Source: Burkholderiales bacterium PBB6 (GTDB lineage Bacteria > Pseudomonadota > Gammaproteobacteria > Burkholderiales > Burkholderiaceae_C). Taken from it: 64,000 bases of DNA. Position numbers and translations under genes: made by a program. The stretch is from contig NKIH01000003.1 in assembly GCA_002255925.1 (NCBI GenBank), positions 62,001 through 126,000 on the forward strand, written 5' to 3'. Shown one piece after another: positions 34,193 to 44,634 of this stretch. The stretch's first letter is position 1. Each line of letters begins with the position of its first letter. The notes beneath the pieces were generated by a model, which saw nothing but the letters and a program-made list of their open reading frames with translations, was not told the DNA's origin and did not search any database.

Positions 34193-35179
34193 ATGACCAC
34201 CACACGCCGCCGATTTCTGGCCTGCACTGCCCTGACGGCAGGCACGGGCCTGTCCCTCAGCGCCCTGGCCGTGGAGCAGGCCGCCCCGGCCTGGCCCACC
34301 AAGCCGATCCGCATCGTCGTGCCTTACACGCCGGGTGGCTCCTCGGACATCATCGCCCGCGCCTTGGCAACGCCGTTGCAGCAGGCGCTGGGCCAGACCG
34401 TCATCGTCGAGAACAAGCCCGGCGCCAATGGCAATACCGGGGCAGACGCGGTGGCCAAGGCGAACGACGACCACACCCTGCTGCTGTGTGATGTGGGGGC
34501 GCTGGCCATCTCGGCGTCGGTCTACAAGCGCCTGCCGTTTGACCCCGCGAAAGACCTGCGCGGCGTGACGATGCTGGCCTACTCGCCGCACCTGCTGGTG
34601 GTGCACCCGTCGGTCAAGGCCAACAACCTCAAGGAGCTGGTGGCGCTGTCCAAGCGCGAGCCGCTGAACTTCGCCGTCACCGCCATCGGCAGTGCACCGC
34701 ACCTGGCCGGCGCAGCCGTCGAGCAGGCCACCGGCGCCAGCTGGCAGTACATCCCGTACAAGGGCGGCTCGCAATCGATTCAGGACACCATCGCCGGCCA
34801 GACGCAGGTCTTGATGAACGGCATGCTGGCCACCCTGCCCCATGTGCAGAGCGGCAAGCTGAAGGTGATCGGCGTGTCCAAATCAAGTCGTGTGCCGCTG
34901 CTGGCCCAGGTGCCCACCATCGCCGAGCAAGGCGTGGCCGGCTTCGAGTCAGGTACCTGGCAAGGCCTGCTGGTGCCACGCAACTTTCCGGCTCCGGCGC
35001 TGCAGAAGTTGTCGGCCGAACTGACCCGCATCATCCGCTCGCCCGAGGTGCGCGAACGGCTGGTGGCGCAAGGCGCCGAGGTCTACACCATGACGCCCCA
35101 GGAGTTCAGCGGCTTTTTCAGCCAGCAGCGCCAGACCTGGGCCAGCGTGGTGAAGAAGGGCAACATCAGCGCCGAGTGA
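34193..35179 (+). CDS. Bug/TctC-family receptor with twin-arginine signal
   Basis: 328 residues. The signal TTRRRFLACTALTAGTGLSL is of the Tat kind, unlike the Sec-type leaders of the other two receptors in this locus. Family motifs: WPTKPIRIVVPYTPGGSSDI, VIVENKPGANGNTGADAVAK, YIPYKGGSQSIQDTIAGQTQ. Last gene of the sugar-acid operon, 47 bases after the dehydrogenase. The third receptor gene in one pathway may recognise a different isomer or a lactone form. Confidence 0.92.
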   Translation: MTTTRRRFLACTALTAGTGLSLSALAVEQAAPAWPTKPIRIVVPYTPGGSSDIIARALATPLQQALGQTVIVENKPGANGNTGADAVAKANDDHTLLLCDVGALAISASVYKRLPFDPAKDLRGVTMLAYSPHLLVVHPSVKANNLKELVALSKREPLNFAVTAIGSAPHLAGAAVEQATGASWQYIPYKGGSQSIQDTIAGQTQVLMNGMLATLPHVQSGKLKVIGVSKSSRVPLLAQVPTIAEQGVAGFESGTWQGLLVPRNFPAPALQKLSAELTRIIRSPEVRERLVAQGAEVYTMTPQEFSGFFSQQRQTWASVVKKGNISAE

Positions 35180-35326
35180 GGCGCCAGGGCCTGGCTCAAC
35201 CCAGCGCGCCTGTGCGCTGGCGTACAGCACCGCACGCCTGGACGACAGAAACTCGGGGACGCCGGTAGGCGGGCCACTGGCCTGCACACCGCCCCCGAAG
35301 TTGCGCCGCACATCCGGGATGTCGAC

Positions 35327-36496
35327 ATGCACGTGCTGGCTCTGAATGTGGGCTCCTCCTCGCTGAAGTTCGGGCTTTACCGATGTGCCGGCGCGGCCGG
35401 CTCCGCGTGCCTGTTGTCCGGCGAAGCCCAGGGGCTAGGCGGCCCCGATGCGTCGTTTCAAGCAGCCGATGCACACGGCGCCACGCTCGTGCACGACACC
35501 TGCGCAATGTCGAATGCAGGCGACGTCATCGGGCGCATCAGCCAATTGCTGACGGAGCGCCCGACGCTTAAGCCGGATGCCATCGGCCACCGAGTCGTTC
35601 ATGGGGGGCCGCGGCTGCGCGAACACTGCCTCATCGACGCCCGGGTGACGACGGCGCTCGAAACAGCTGCCACCTTCGCGCGGCTGCACACGCCCGCCGC
35701 ACTGGCGGTCATTCGATGGGCCGGGCAGCACTTTCCCGGCTTGCCGCAGGTGGCCTGCCTGGACACCTGCTTCCACGCCAACATGCCACCAGTGGCCAGC
35801 ACCCTGCCGCTGCCGCGCGAGTGGCGTGCCGCCGGCCTGCAGCGCTACGGCTTCCACGGCCTGTCGTGTGAATCGATCGTGCACCAGCTTGGCCAGCAGC
35901 TGCCTGAGCGGCTGCTCATCGCCCACCTCGGCAACGGCGCCAGCATCACTGCCGTGCGCCAGGGCATCTCGATCGACACCAGCATGGGCCTGACGCCCAC
36001 CGGCGGGCTGATCATGGGCACGCGCAGCGGCGACCTGGACCCCGGCGTGCTGGTGCACCTGATGCGTGAGATGAAGCTGGGGGCAGACGCGATCGAAAAC
36101 CTGGTGGACCACCGCAGCGGGCTGCTGGGCCTCTCCGGCATCAGCGGCGACATGCGGGCGCTGCGTGCGGCGGCCGCTACGAACAAGGAGGCGCGCCTGG
36201 CCATCGAGATGTTCTGCTACCGGGTGGCCAAGGAGTTGGGTGCCATGAGCGTGGCACTCGGCGGCGTCGAGCAGATCGTCTTCACCGGCGGCATCGGTGA
36301 GCATGATGCGCAGGTGCGGGCCGGGGTTTGCGAGCGCTTGTCCAGCCTGGGTGTGGTGCTGGACTTGGCACGGATGCAGCAGGGCCACCGACAAATCACC
36401 AGCGATACATCGCCCTGCGTGGTGCAGGTGCTGCCGTCGCTGGAGGACGAACAGATCGCTCGCCACACAGCGGCGCTGTGCGGCTTGAAGGCTTGA
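35327..36496 (+). CDS. ackA: Acetate kinase
   Basis: 389 residues. It interconverts acetyl phosphate plus ADP with acetate plus ATP. All signature blocks are present: LNVGSSSLKF at the start, GHRVVHGG, GFHGLSCESI, AHLGNGASITAV, DTSMGLTPTGGLIMGTRSGD and FTGGIGEHDAQVR. It is separated from the phosphoketolase gene by the convergent pgm and a PRC-barrel gene, but acetyl phosphate made by that enzyme is its obvious substrate, giving one ATP per cleavage. No phosphotransacetylase gene is seen here, so it probably serves the phosphoketolase route. Confidence 0.95.
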   Translation: MHVLALNVGSSSLKFGLYRCAGAAGSACLLSGEAQGLGGPDASFQAADAHGATLVHDTCAMSNAGDVIGRISQLLTERPTLKPDAIGHRVVHGGPRLREHCLIDARVTTALETAATFARLHTPAALAVIRWAGQHFPGLPQVACLDTCFHANMPPVASTLPLPREWRAAGLQRYGFHGLSCESIVHQLGQQLPERLLIAHLGNGASITAVRQGISIDTSMGLTPTGGLIMGTRSGDLDPGVLVHLMREMKLGADAIENLVDHRSGLLGLSGISGDMRALRAAAATNKEARLAIEMFCYRVAKELGAMSVALGGVEQIVFTGGIGEHDAQVRAGVCERLSSLGVVLDLARMQQGHRQITSDTSPCVVQVLPSLEDEQIARHTAALCGLKA

Positions 36497-36546
36497 AGGC
36501 CTGAAACCGACGACGACGTCGACTTGACCGTGCAAACCTCAGGCGC

Positions 36547-38223
36547 TCACGCCCCGCCAATCGCCCGATCCACCATCGCCTGGGCCTGCTGCACGATGGC
36601 CTGCAGATGTTCAGTGCCACGAAAGCTCTCTGCGTAGATCTTGTAGAGGGCCTCCGTGCCCGAGGGCCGCGCGGCGAACCAGCCGCTGGCCGAGGCCACC
36701 TTGATGCCGCCGATGGCCACCCCGTTGCCCGGCGCATGGGTGAGGATGGATTCGATCGGCTCACCCGCGAGTTCACCCCCCGAGGCAGCAGCGGTGATCT
36801 GCTGCGCCGACAGCGTTGCCAGGCGCTGCTTTTGCTCAGGCGTGGCGGCCGCCTCAACCCGCCTGGCCACCGGGCTACCCCGCGGCGAGTTTTGCGCGGC
36901 CAGGTGGGCATACAGCACCCCCGGGTCGCGGCCGGTCACGGCGGTGATTTCAGCGGCCAGCAGCGCGGCGATGATGCCGTCCTTGTCGGTGGTCCATACA
37001 GCACCGTCGCGCCGCAGAAAGCTCGCCCCCGCACTTTCTTCCCCGGCGAAACCCAGGCGGCCATCCGCCAAGCCGGCGGCGAACCACTTGAAGCCAACCG
37101 GCACTTCAAACACCCGGCGCCCCAGGCCGGCCGCCACGTGGTCGATCAACTGGGTGCTGACCACCGTCTTGCCGATGGCGGCCTGCGCGCCCCACTGCGG
37201 CCGGTGCCGGAAAAGGTAGTCGATGGCCACGCACAGGTAGTGGTTCGGTGGCAGCAGCCCATGTGTAGGCGTGACGATGCCGTGGCGGTCGTGGTCAGTG
37301 TCGCAGGCAAAGGCCACATCAAAGCCGTCCTTCAGCGCCACCATATCTTGCATCGCCCAGGGCGAGGCCGGGTCCATGCGGATCTGCCCGTCCCAGTCCG
37401 GCGGCATGAAGGCAAAGGTGGGATCAACCTGCTCATTCACCACGGTGAGGTCGAGCCGCCAGCGCTCGGCGATGCGCGCCCAGTAGTGAACGCCCGCGCC
37501 CCCCATCGGATCAACGCCCAGGCGCAGCCCGGCGTTGCGAATGGCCCGCAGGTCGATCACCTGATCGAGCTCGCCGACATAGTGGGTGATGTAGTCGCGG
37601 CGGTGCGTGGTGGATGCCTTCAGCGCACGTGTGTGCCGCATCCGGTGCACGCCTTGCAGGCGGACTTCCAGATAGCCATTGGCGGCGGCCTGGATGGGGC
37701 CGGTGAGCTCGTCGCCGGCCGGGCCGCCATGCGGTGGGTTGTACTTGAAGCCACCGTCACGCGGCGGGTTGTGCGAGGGCGTGACCACGATGCCGTCGGC
37801 CCGGTGTGTCGGGTTGGAGCGGTTGTGGTGGACGATGGCATGCGAGACCGCCGGGGTCGGCGTGGGCTCGTCATCGGTCGCCAGCATCACATCAACCCCA
37901 TTGGCCGCCAACACTTCCAGCGCGCTGGCGCAGGCGGGTGCCGACAGCGCGTGCGTGTCGATGCCCAGAAACAGCGGCCCGCTGATCCCCAGGCGCCGGC
38001 GCTGGTCACAGATGGCCTGCGTGATGGCCAGCACATGCGCTTCGTTGAACGACCCATCAAACGCCGAGCCGCGGTGGCCTGAGGTGCCGAAGGCCACCCG
38101 CTGTGCGGCCACGGTCGGGTCGGGCCGCTCGGTGTAGTAGGCCGCCACCAGCCTGGCCACGTCCAGGCGTGGAGAGCTGGCAAACAGCGCGGCACCCGGC
38201 GCGGCGCTTGCCGCGCTGAGCAC
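36547..38223 (-). CDS. pgm: Phosphoglucomutase (alpha-D-glucose phosphate-specific)
   Basis: 558 residues, family length about 546. It interconverts glucose 1-phosphate and glucose 6-phosphate. Phosphoserine loop [19 protein letters not shown] (Ser150), metal loop [13 protein letters not shown], sugar-binding loop GFAGEESAG, phosphate-binding [16 protein letters not shown]. The start is GTG at 38223, two bases after the stop of the PRC-barrel gene upstream, so the two form an operon. It would connect glycogen/glucan breakdown to the sugar phosphate pool used by the phosphoketolase cluster. Confidence 0.95.
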   Translation of the reverse strand: MLSAASAAPGAALFASSPRLDVARLVAAYYTERPDPTVAAQRVAFGTSGHRGSAFDGSFNEAHVLAITQAICDQRRRLGISGPLFLGIDTHALSAPACASALEVLAANGVDVMLATDDEPTPTPAVSHAIVHHNRSNPTHRADGIVVTPSHNPPRDGGFKYNPPHGGPAGDELTGPIQAAANGYLEVRLQGVHRMRHTRALKASTTHRRDYITHYVGELDQVIDLRAIRNAGLRLGVDPMGGAGVHYWARIAERWRLDLTVVNEQVDPTFAFMPPDWDGQIRMDPASPWAMQDMVALKDGFDVAFACDTDHDRHGIVTPTHGLLPPNHYLCVAIDYLFRHRPQWGAQAAIGKTVVSTQLIDHVAAGLGRRVFEVPVGFKWFAAGLADGRLGFAGEESAGASFLRRDGAVWTTDKDGIIAALLAAEITAVTGRDPGVLYAHLAAQNSPRGSPVARRVEAAATPEQKQRLATLSAQQITAAASGGELAGEPIESILTHAPGNGVAIGGIKVASASGWFAARPSGTEALYKIYAESFRGTEHLQAIVQQAQAMVDRAIGGA

Positions 38224-38224
38224 C

Positions 38225-39070
38225 TCAGAGCCCGGTCTCAGACACGGTGCTGCCAGCCCACCACCCGCTGCGGCCGTAATGCCGAGCGAGTGCCTGTTCC
38301 TGATCGCGGCCCCAATCGCTGTCCGGGTCGTAGTGCGGTGCGTTCTTGATCGACTCGCGATTGAGGTCTACCGCCACGGTCTGATCGGTCCAGTGCACGC
38401 CCTTGATCCACGGTGGCGCGATCAGCACCTTGTGGCCCATCCACCAATTGCTGGTGTCGATGACCAGGTAGCGGATGGCCCAGGTCTCGTCGTCGACCAG
38501 AAAGCCGGAGACATGCCCGATGTCGCCGTCGGTGGCATGGATGTGATAGCCGGTGACGGCGTTGACGCTGCGCAGGTGCGGATCGTCATGGCGGTGGCGG
38601 GCGCGCTGATCACGCAGGTAGGCGGCCATTTCCTGCTCGCGGGTGTCGCGGTCGGCGCGGCCCAGGCCATATCCGGCTGCGTCGCCCGGCAGATAGCCGG
38701 GAACCATCGCATACGGATAGAACCCCTCGCCCCACAGGCCCGCGCCGCCCCAGTAGGTCGGGTAGCCGTAATAGCCGAGGTACTGCTCTTCGTTCTGCCG
38801 TGACACCGGCTTGTCGGTATCGAAGCTCGGGCTGTTCTTGACCTGCTGCTGGCTGATGGACACCGACAGCGTGCGCGCCAGCCAGTCCGGATGCCGAACC
38901 GAGATCGGCGAGATCAGCACCTTGCGGCTGTTGGCCCAGCTTCCAGCCTCCACCACGAGGTAGCGGACCGCCCAGGTGTTGTCCTCGAAGTAGAAGTCTT
39001 TGACATGCCCGATCTCGCCGTCGGTGGCGCTGATCTTGAAGTCGTCGAGGTCTTGCAGGTTGCGCAGCAT
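38225..39070 (-). CDS. Protein with two PRC-barrel domains
   Basis: 281 residues with an internal duplication: residues about 5-80 and 165-245 both read like [20 protein letters not shown] and [20 protein letters not shown], each followed by [18 protein letters not shown] and a basic KVLI(S/A)P strand. The linker is rich in Tyr, Gly and Trp ([20 protein letters not shown]). No signal peptide. Such double-PRC proteins are common in stress regions of proteobacteria. It is the first gene before pgm and is divergent from the phosphoketolase gene. Confidence 0.85.
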   Translation of the reverse strand: MLRNLQDLDDFKISATDGEIGHVKDFYFEDNTWAVRYLVVEAGSWANSRKVLISPISVRHPDWLARTLSVSISQQQVKNSPSFDTDKPVSRQNEEQYLGYYGYPTYWGGAGLWGEGFYPYAMVPGYLPGDAAGYGLGRADRDTREQEMAAYLRDQRARHRHDDPHLRSVNAVTGYHIHATDGDIGHVSGFLVDDETWAIRYLVIDTSNWWMGHKVLIAPPWIKGVHWTDQTVAVDLNRESIKNAPHYDPDSDWGRDQEQALARHYGRSGWWAGSTVSETGL

Positions 39071-39309
39071 CAGGGTGTTCCTTCGAGGGTGGCGATGGGG
39101 ACTTGGCTGAGTGAATGTGCGCGTGGCTGAGCGCCTGCGTCTGTTCGTTGTCGTACCTGCCCTGGCGGCACACCGCCATGTTCACCAGCACACAGACCCG
39201 CTGGCTGACGCGGCCTAAGGTCGCGAGAGCCAACCGGGCCTGCCGGGGCTTGCTGCGTGCCTGCGTGCATGTACGTGGCACCGCTGCTGATCACCGGAAG
39301 CACCCAGAG

Positions 39310-41694
39310 ATGAACGCACCCACCTTGTCGCCCGAGCTGCTCTACCAGATGGACGCGTACTGGCGGGCCGCCAACTACCTGTCGGTGGGGCAGCTCTACC
39401 TCTACGACAACCCCTTGCTGCGTGAGCCGCTGACCATGGCGCACATCAAGCCGCTGGTGGTGGGCCATTGGGGCACGGTGCCCGGGCAGAACTTCATCTA
39501 CGTGCACTTGAACCGCGTCATCCAGAAGTACGACCTGAACATGTTTTATGTGTCCGGCCCGGGGCATGGCGGCGCTGCGCTCGTGGCGAATGTCTACCTC
39601 GAAGGCACCTGGAGTGAGGTCTATCCGGCCGTCACTCAAGATGAGCCGGGCATGAAGAAGCTGTTCAAGCAGTTCTCGTTTCCGGGGGGTATTTCCAGCC
39701 ACGTGGCGCCCACGACACCCGGCTCGATCAACGAGGGCGGTGAGCTGGGCTATTCGCTCAGCCATGCCTTTGGCGCGGTGTTCGACAACCCCGGCCTCAT
39801 CGTGGCCTGCGTGGTGGGCGACGGCGAGGCCGAGACCGGCCCGCTGGCGGCCGCCTGGCACGCCAACAAGCTGTTGAGCCCGGTCACCGACGGTGCCGTG
39901 CTGCCCATCCTGCACCTCAACGGCTTCAAGATCAGCAACCCGACGGTGCTGGCCCGCATCGGCCATGAGGAACTTGAACAGTTCTTCCTCGGCTGCGGCT
40001 GGACACCGATCTTTGTCGAGGGCAGTGACCCGACGGCGATGCACCAGCTGATGGCGGCTGCCACCGAACAGGCCATCGAACTCATCCAGAAAATCCAGCA
40101 CGATGCACGTGAGCTGAACGTGAAGACACGGCCACGCTGGCCGATGATCGTGCTGCGCTCACCCAAGGGCTGGACCGGCCCGACCGAGGTGGACGGCCTG
40201 CAGAACGCGAACACCTTCCGCTCGCACCAGGTGCCAATCGTGGTCAGCCCGGAACACCCGGCGCACGTGCAGCAGCTTGAAGCCTGGATGAAGGGCTATC
40301 AGCCGCAGGAATTGTTCGATGCGCACGGGCGCTTGCTGCCTGAGCTGGCCGCGTTGGCACCCAAAGGCGAGCGCCGCATGGGCGCCAACCCGCATGCCAA
40401 CGGCGGCTTGCTGCTGCGTGAGCTGCAACTGCCCGACTTCCGCGCGCATGCCGTGCCCGTCTCGGCGCCGGGTGGGCCCCAAGGCCAGGACACGCGGGTG
40501 CTCGGCAGCTTTCTGCGCGAGGTGATCAGGCTCAACCAGCGCGCGCGCAACTTCCGGCTCTTCGGGCCGGACGAGACCATGTCCAACCTGCTCGGCGCGG
40601 TGTTCGAGGTGACCAGCCGCCAGTGGGATGCTGAAACACTGGGCAACGACGAGTTCCTGGAACCCGATGGCCAGGTGGTCGATTCCCTGCTCAGCGAGCA
40701 CCAGTGCCAGGGCTGGCTGGAGGGCTACCTGCTGACCGGCCGCCACGGCCTGTTCAACAGCTACGAGGCCTTCATCCGCATCATCGATTCGATGGTCAGC
40801 CAGCATGCCAAGTGGCTGAAGGTGACGCGCGAGTTGCCGTGGCGCCGGCCCATCGCCTCGCTGAACTACCTGCTGGCCTCGCACGTCTGGCAGCAAGACC
40901 ACAACGGCTTCACCCACCAGGACCCGGGCTTCATCGACCACGTGGTGAACAAGAAGGCAGACATCGTGCGGGTGTACCTGCCGCCCGATGCGAACTGCCT
41001 GCTCTCGGTGGCCGACCACTGCCTGCGCAGCAGCAACTACATCAACGTGGTGATCGCCGGCAAGCATGCACGCCCGCAGTGGCTGACGATGGCGCAGGCG
41101 GTGTTGCACTGCACCGCAGGCATCGGCATCTGGCCATGGGCCAGCAACGATCAGGCGAGTGAGCCCCACCTCGTGATGGCCTGTTGCGGCGACACGCCCA
41201 CGCTGGAAATTCTGGCCGCCACGTCGATCCTGCGCGAGCACCTGCCGGACGTGAAGGTGCGTGTCATCAACGCCGTCGATTTGATGAAGCTGCAATCGGC
41301 CAGCGAACATCCGCACGGCCTGAGCGAAGCGGCATTTGATGCGCTGTTCACCCGCGACAAGCCGGTGATCTTCGCCTTCCACGGCTACCCGTCGCTGGTG
41401 CACCAGCTGACCTACCGCCGCGCCAACCGCCAGCTGCATGTTCATGGCTACAAGGAGGAAGGCACCATCACCACGGCCTTCGACATGCGGGTGCAGAACG
41501 AGCTGGACCGCTTCCACCTGGTGCAAAAGGCGCTGAGTTGTCTGCCGGACCTGGGCAGCCCCGCCGCTTACCTGGCTCAGATGTGCCGCGACAGGCTGAT
41601 CGAGCACAAGCACTACATCAACCAGCATGGCCAGGACCTGCCGGAGGTCCGCAACTGGCAGTGGGGCAGCCCCGCCAAAGGAACGCCCGCATGA
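39310..41694 (+). CDS. xfp: Xylulose-5-phosphate/fructose-6-phosphate phosphoketolase
   Basis: About 794 residues from the ATG at 39310 ([20 protein letters not shown]), the family start; the frame runs on upstream without family likeness. A thiamine-diphosphate enzyme that splits xylulose 5-phosphate, and often fructose 6-phosphate, with phosphate to acetyl phosphate and a C3 or C4 sugar phosphate. Motifs: [40 protein letters not shown], the ThDP site [19 protein letters not shown], and the C-terminal [20 protein letters not shown]. Family length is about 790-830. Its stop overlaps the aldolase start (ATGA). Divergent from the PRC-barrel-pgm operon. Confidence 0.95.
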   Translation: MNAPTLSPELLYQMDAYWRAANYLSVGQLYLYDNPLLREPLTMAHIKPLVVGHWGTVPGQNFIYVHLNRVIQKYDLNMFYVSGPGHGGAALVANVYLEGTWSEVYPAVTQDEPGMKKLFKQFSFPGGISSHVAPTTPGSINEGGELGYSLSHAFGAVFDNPGLIVACVVGDGEAETGPLAAAWHANKLLSPVTDGAVLPILHLNGFKISNPTVLARIGHEELEQFFLGCGWTPIFVEGSDPTAMHQLMAAATEQAIELIQKIQHDARELNVKTRPRWPMIVLRSPKGWTGPTEVDGLQNANTFRSHQVPIVVSPEHPAHVQQLEAWMKGYQPQELFDAHGRLLPELAALAPKGERRMGANPHANGGLLLRELQLPDFRAHAVPVSAPGGPQGQDTRVLGSFLREVIRLNQRARNFRLFGPDETMSNLLGAVFEVTSRQWDAETLGNDEFLEPDGQVVDSLLSEHQCQGWLEGYLLTGRHGLFNSYEAFIRIIDSMVSQHAKWLKVTRELPWRRPIASLNYLLASHVWQQDHNGFTHQDPGFIDHVVNKKADIVRVYLPPDANCLLSVADHCLRSSNYINVVIAGKHARPQWLTMAQAVLHCTAGIGIWPWASNDQASEPHLVMACCGDTPTLEILAATSILREHLPDVKVRVINAVDLMKLQSASEHPHGLSEAAFDALFTRDKPVIFAFHGYPSLVHQLTYRRANRQLHVHGYKEEGTITTAFDMRVQNELDRFHLVQKALSCLPDLGSPAAYLAQMCRDRLIEHKHYINQHGQDLPEVRNWQWGSPAKGTPA

Positions 41695-42749
41695 GCCCGA
41701 ACGAAGTACGGCCAATAGACGCACAGCACGCCCAGCACGCACAACTCGCCGCCACCGTGCAAGCCCTGTTCACCCACGGCAAGGGCCTGCTGGCGATGGA
41801 CGAAAGCAGCGGCACCTGCAACCGGCGTTTCGCCAGCGCCGGCATACCGCCCACGCTGGACATGCGTTGCGCCTACCGGGCATGGCTGCTGGGCACGCCC
41901 GAGCTGGGCAGCTGCATCAGCGGCGTCATCCTCTGCGACGAAACCATCCACCAAGCGACGGCCGCAGGTGCGCCCTTGGTGCAGCTCGCCCGCAGCGCCG
42001 GGCTGCTGGTCGGCATCAAGGTGGACACCGGTGCCAAGGCCTTGGCCGCGCACCCCGGCGACACCGTGACCGAGGGCCTGGACGGCCTGCGCGAGCGCCT
42101 GCAGGCCTACGCCGAGCTGGGCGCACGCTTTGCCAAATGGCGCGGCGTGTTCAGCGTGCATGAAGCGCGGCTGCCGTCTGCCGCCTGCATCGCTGCCAAC
42201 GCCCACGCCCTGGCCCGCTACGCCGCCTTGTGCCAGGAGGCGGGCCTGGTGCCCATCATCGAGCCGGAGGTATTGATGGTGGGCGCGCACACGCTGGCGC
42301 GCTGCCAAGCCACAACCGAGGCCGTGCTGCGCAGCGTCTTCGAGCAGCTGGTGCAACAAAGCGTGCGGCTGGAGGCGCTGGTGCTGAAGCCGAACATGGT
42401 GATCGCCGGACTGGCTGCTGCCACGCAAGACACGGATGACGAGGTGGCCGACGCGACACTGCAGTGCCTGCTGCGTGTGGTGCCTGCGGCCGTGCCCGGC
42501 ATCGCCTTTTTGTCTGGCGGGCAAAGTGGTAAGTTGGCCAGCAGCCGGCTGAACGCCCTGCACCTGCGGCCCCGCACACCCTGGCCGCTGACGTTTTCAT
42601 TTGCGCGAGCCCTGCAGCACCCGGCCATGGAACGCTGGGCCGGCAAGGAAGCGAACATTCGCGCGGCCCAGCAAGCATTGATGCACCGCGCACGCTGCAA
42701 CTGCACGGCCCTGCACGGTGAGTACAGCCCGGCGATGGAAGCGCGATGA
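41691..42749 (+). CDS. Class I fructose-bisphosphate aldolase
   Basis: 352 residues from the ATG at 41691 in the ATGA overlap with the phosphoketolase gene. Animal/plant-type aldolase: [18 protein letters not shown] at the start, [23 protein letters not shown], and the Schiff-base lysine Lys233 in [15 protein letters not shown] near the end. Class I enzymes cleave and form fructose 1,6-bisphosphate and can also join erythrose 4-phosphate with dihydroxyacetone phosphate to sedoheptulose 1,7-bisphosphate. The last point matters because the next gene is a likely bisphosphatase. Confidence 0.93.
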   Translation: MSPNEVRPIDAQHAQHAQLAATVQALFTHGKGLLAMDESSGTCNRRFASAGIPPTLDMRCAYRAWLLGTPELGSCISGVILCDETIHQATAAGAPLVQLARSAGLLVGIKVDTGAKALAAHPGDTVTEGLDGLRERLQAYAELGARFAKWRGVFSVHEARLPSAACIAANAHALARYAALCQEAGLVPIIEPEVLMVGAHTLARCQATTEAVLRSVFEQLVQQSVRLEALVLKPNMVIAGLAAATQDTDDEVADATLQCLLRVVPAAVPGIAFLSGGQSGKLASSRLNALHLRPRTPWPLTFSFARALQHPAMERWAGKEANIRAAQQALMHRARCNCTALHGEYSPAMEAR

Positions 42750-43402
42750 GCGCCAACCCGCTACCGCTGAAGATCTACTTCATTCGCCATGGCGAAACGG
42801 CGTGGTCGCTGTCTGGCCGGCACACCGGCCGCACCGACCTGCCGCTGACCCCGCACGGCGAAGCCATGGCGCGTGCGCTGGCCCCTGCCCTGCAAGGCAT
42901 ACCCTTTTCACGGGTGCTGAGCAGCCCCCGCTTGCGTGCGCGCACCACCTGCCAGCTGGCCGGCTTTGGGCCCGCCAATGTCGAGCTGGCGCCCGATCTG
43001 GCCGAGTGGGATTACGGCGACTATGAAGGCCTGCGCACGGCGGACATCCGCCAGCAGCACCCGGCCTGGGACGTCTGGCAGGACGGCTGCCCGAACGGCG
43101 AAACACCCGCAGCTGTCAGCGCACGCGCAGACCGCCTCATTGCGGGCTTGATCAGCGATGACCACCCCAACGACCTCGACGGCGGGAATGGCCCCAGCCG
43201 CAACATCATGGCCTTCTCGCACGGCCAGTTCGGGCGCGCGCTGGCGGCCCGGTGGATCGGCTTGCCGGTGATGCAGGGCCAGCACTTTGCCATCGGCCCG
43301 GCGTCCATCAGCATCCTCGGCTTCGAGGCTGACCACCCGGAGCGTCGGGTGATCGCCTTGTGGAATGCAACTGGCAGCATCAAGCAGGGCGCTTCTCGCT
43401 GA
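42746..43402 (+). CDS. Histidine phosphatase family protein, SHB17-like (probable sugar bisphosphatase)
   Basis: 218 residues, overlapping the aldolase stop (ATGA). The phosphohistidine motif is YFIRHGETAWS (His15). The surrounding GRHTGRTDLPLTPHGE, LSSPRLRARTTC and EWDYGDYEG agree better with yeast Shb17 sedoheptulose-1,7-bisphosphatase (as I remember that sequence) than with phosphoglycerate mutase. The second catalytic His is in MAFSHGQFG. Given its coupling to a class I aldolase, hydrolysis of sedoheptulose or fructose bisphosphate is the best reading; a phosphoglycerate mutase role cannot be excluded. Its last 23 bases overlap the convergent transaldolase gene. Confidence 0.85.
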   Translation: MSANPLPLKIYFIRHGETAWSLSGRHTGRTDLPLTPHGEAMARALAPALQGIPFSRVLSSPRLRARTTCQLAGFGPANVELAPDLAEWDYGDYEGLRTADIRQQHPAWDVWQDGCPNGETPAAVSARADRLIAGLISDDHPNDLDGGNGPSRNIMAFSHGQFGRALAARWIGLPVMQGQHFAIGPASISILGFEADHPERRVIALWNATGSIKQGASR

Positions 43403-44450
43403 TGCGCGACAGCATGGCGTGCCACGACATGGCAAACGCCTCAACCCCTTCGCGTTGCAGGCGCTGCGCCAGCGCGTGGTCGTCCACCCCTTCGCGCCGG
43501 AATTCTTCCAGCACGGCATCGGCATACCCCCCATCGGCCGGCAGGGGCGTGCCCACCTTGCCGTGGTCCGCAAAGGCCCGCAGCGTCTTCTCGGGAAGGG
43601 TATTGATGGTGTTGGGAGCCACCAGCGCCTGCACGTACAAGGTGTCAGGCGCGGCCAGGTCTTTGGTGCCGGTGCTGGCCCACAGCAGGCGTTGCGGCCG
43701 GGCGCCTGCCGCCGCCAACGCCTGCCAACGATCTGACGCGAGCAACTCGCGGTGCGCGCGGTAAGTGCGCATGGCCATCGCCACGCCCAGGCGGTTGTGG
43801 AAGGGTGCTGACACCTCGGCCTTGACGGCCACATCCCAGCGGCCGACAAACAGCGAAGCCACCGACGCGATCCGCGGGCTGAGACCGGAGGCCAGGCGCC
43901 GCTCGATGCCGCCCATGTAGGCCTCCGCCGCCGCCAGATAGTGCTCAGGCGAGAACAGCAAGGTCACGTTAACCGGCACACCGTCGAAGATCACCTCCTC
44001 GACCGCGCGCACCCCTTCCGGCGTGCCCGGAATCTTGATGAACAGGTTGGCCTTGGCCGCACGCTCATACAGCGTGTTCGCCACCAGGATGGTGTGCGCC
44101 GTGTTGTCTGCCAGCAGGGGCGAAACCTCCAGCGACACCCAACCATCCAGGCCACCACTGGCATCGAAGATCGGCCGGAACAACTCTGCCGCCTGGGTCA
44201 GGTCTTGCAGCGCCAGCTCGAAGAACACCTCTTCGGCCGTCCGGCCGGTGGCATTCAGCGCGCGGATGCTCTCGTCGTAGGCATCGCCTGCAAACGCCTG
44301 CTCGAAGATCGTCGGGTTCGACGTCAGCCCGGTGATCGACAACTCGCTGATGTAGCGCTGCAAGGTGCCGCTGCGCAACAGCGACCGGCTGATGTTGTCG
44401 AGCCAGAGCCGCTGGCCCAGCACGTGAAGTTGACGGGTGTGTTGGTTCAT
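43380..44450 (-). CDS. tal: Transaldolase
   Basis: 356 residues, the long (TalB-subclass 2, mycobacterial/cyanobacterial-like) form. It moves a dihydroxyacetone unit between sedoheptulose 7-phosphate and glyceraldehyde 3-phosphate. SITGLTSNPTIFEQA is the N-terminal signature; the Schiff-base lysine is Lys139 in NLFIKIPGTPEGV; WASTGTKD is near the C-terminal third. It is convergent with the bisphosphatase gene and divergent from the BON-domain genes. Together with phosphoketolase, aldolase and bisphosphatase it can rearrange sugar phosphates. Confidence 0.94.
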   Translation of the reverse strand: MNQHTRQLHVLGQRLWLDNISRSLLRSGTLQRYISELSITGLTSNPTIFEQAFAGDAYDESIRALNATGRTAEEVFFELALQDLTQAAELFRPIFDASGGLDGWVSLEVSPLLADNTAHTILVANTLYERAAKANLFIKIPGTPEGVRAVEEVIFDGVPVNVTLLFSPEHYLAAAEAYMGGIERRLASGLSPRIASVASLFVGRWDVAVKAEVSAPFHNRLGVAMAMRTYRAHRELLASDRWQALAAAGARPQRLLWASTGTKDLAAPDTLYVQALVAPNTINTLPEKTLRAFADHGKVGTPLPADGGYADAVLEEFRREGVDDHALAQRLQREGVEAFAMSWHAMLSRISEKRPA

Positions 44451-44634
44451 GTCGCTCCAGTTTGGGTGAGCGTCACATGCACGCAGGCAGCCCGTCTGTT
44501 CGATGGCCCACGACCGCGGCGTCGTACGGCCCCGCCGAGCCTGGTGGCCGCTTCGTGCGCGTTCGCTGCTGCACAGACCCGGGCACGAAGTCGGCGCAGT
44601 CTTGGGTCTTCTTCAACCAACCGGACACCCAACC

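Noticed and set aside
32930-34843. A 637-codon minus-strand open frame
   Set aside because: Antisense to the semialdehyde dehydrogenase and a Bug receptor; no motif, no ribosome binding site.
39070-39310. Fnr/Anr-type site (TTGAT-N4-ATCAA) before phosphoketolase
   Set aside because: I looked for it because the genes suggest oxygen-limited metabolism, but no match was found in this intergenic region.
40159-41742. A 527-codon minus-strand open frame
   Set aside because: Antisense to phosphoketolase; no recognisable domain.
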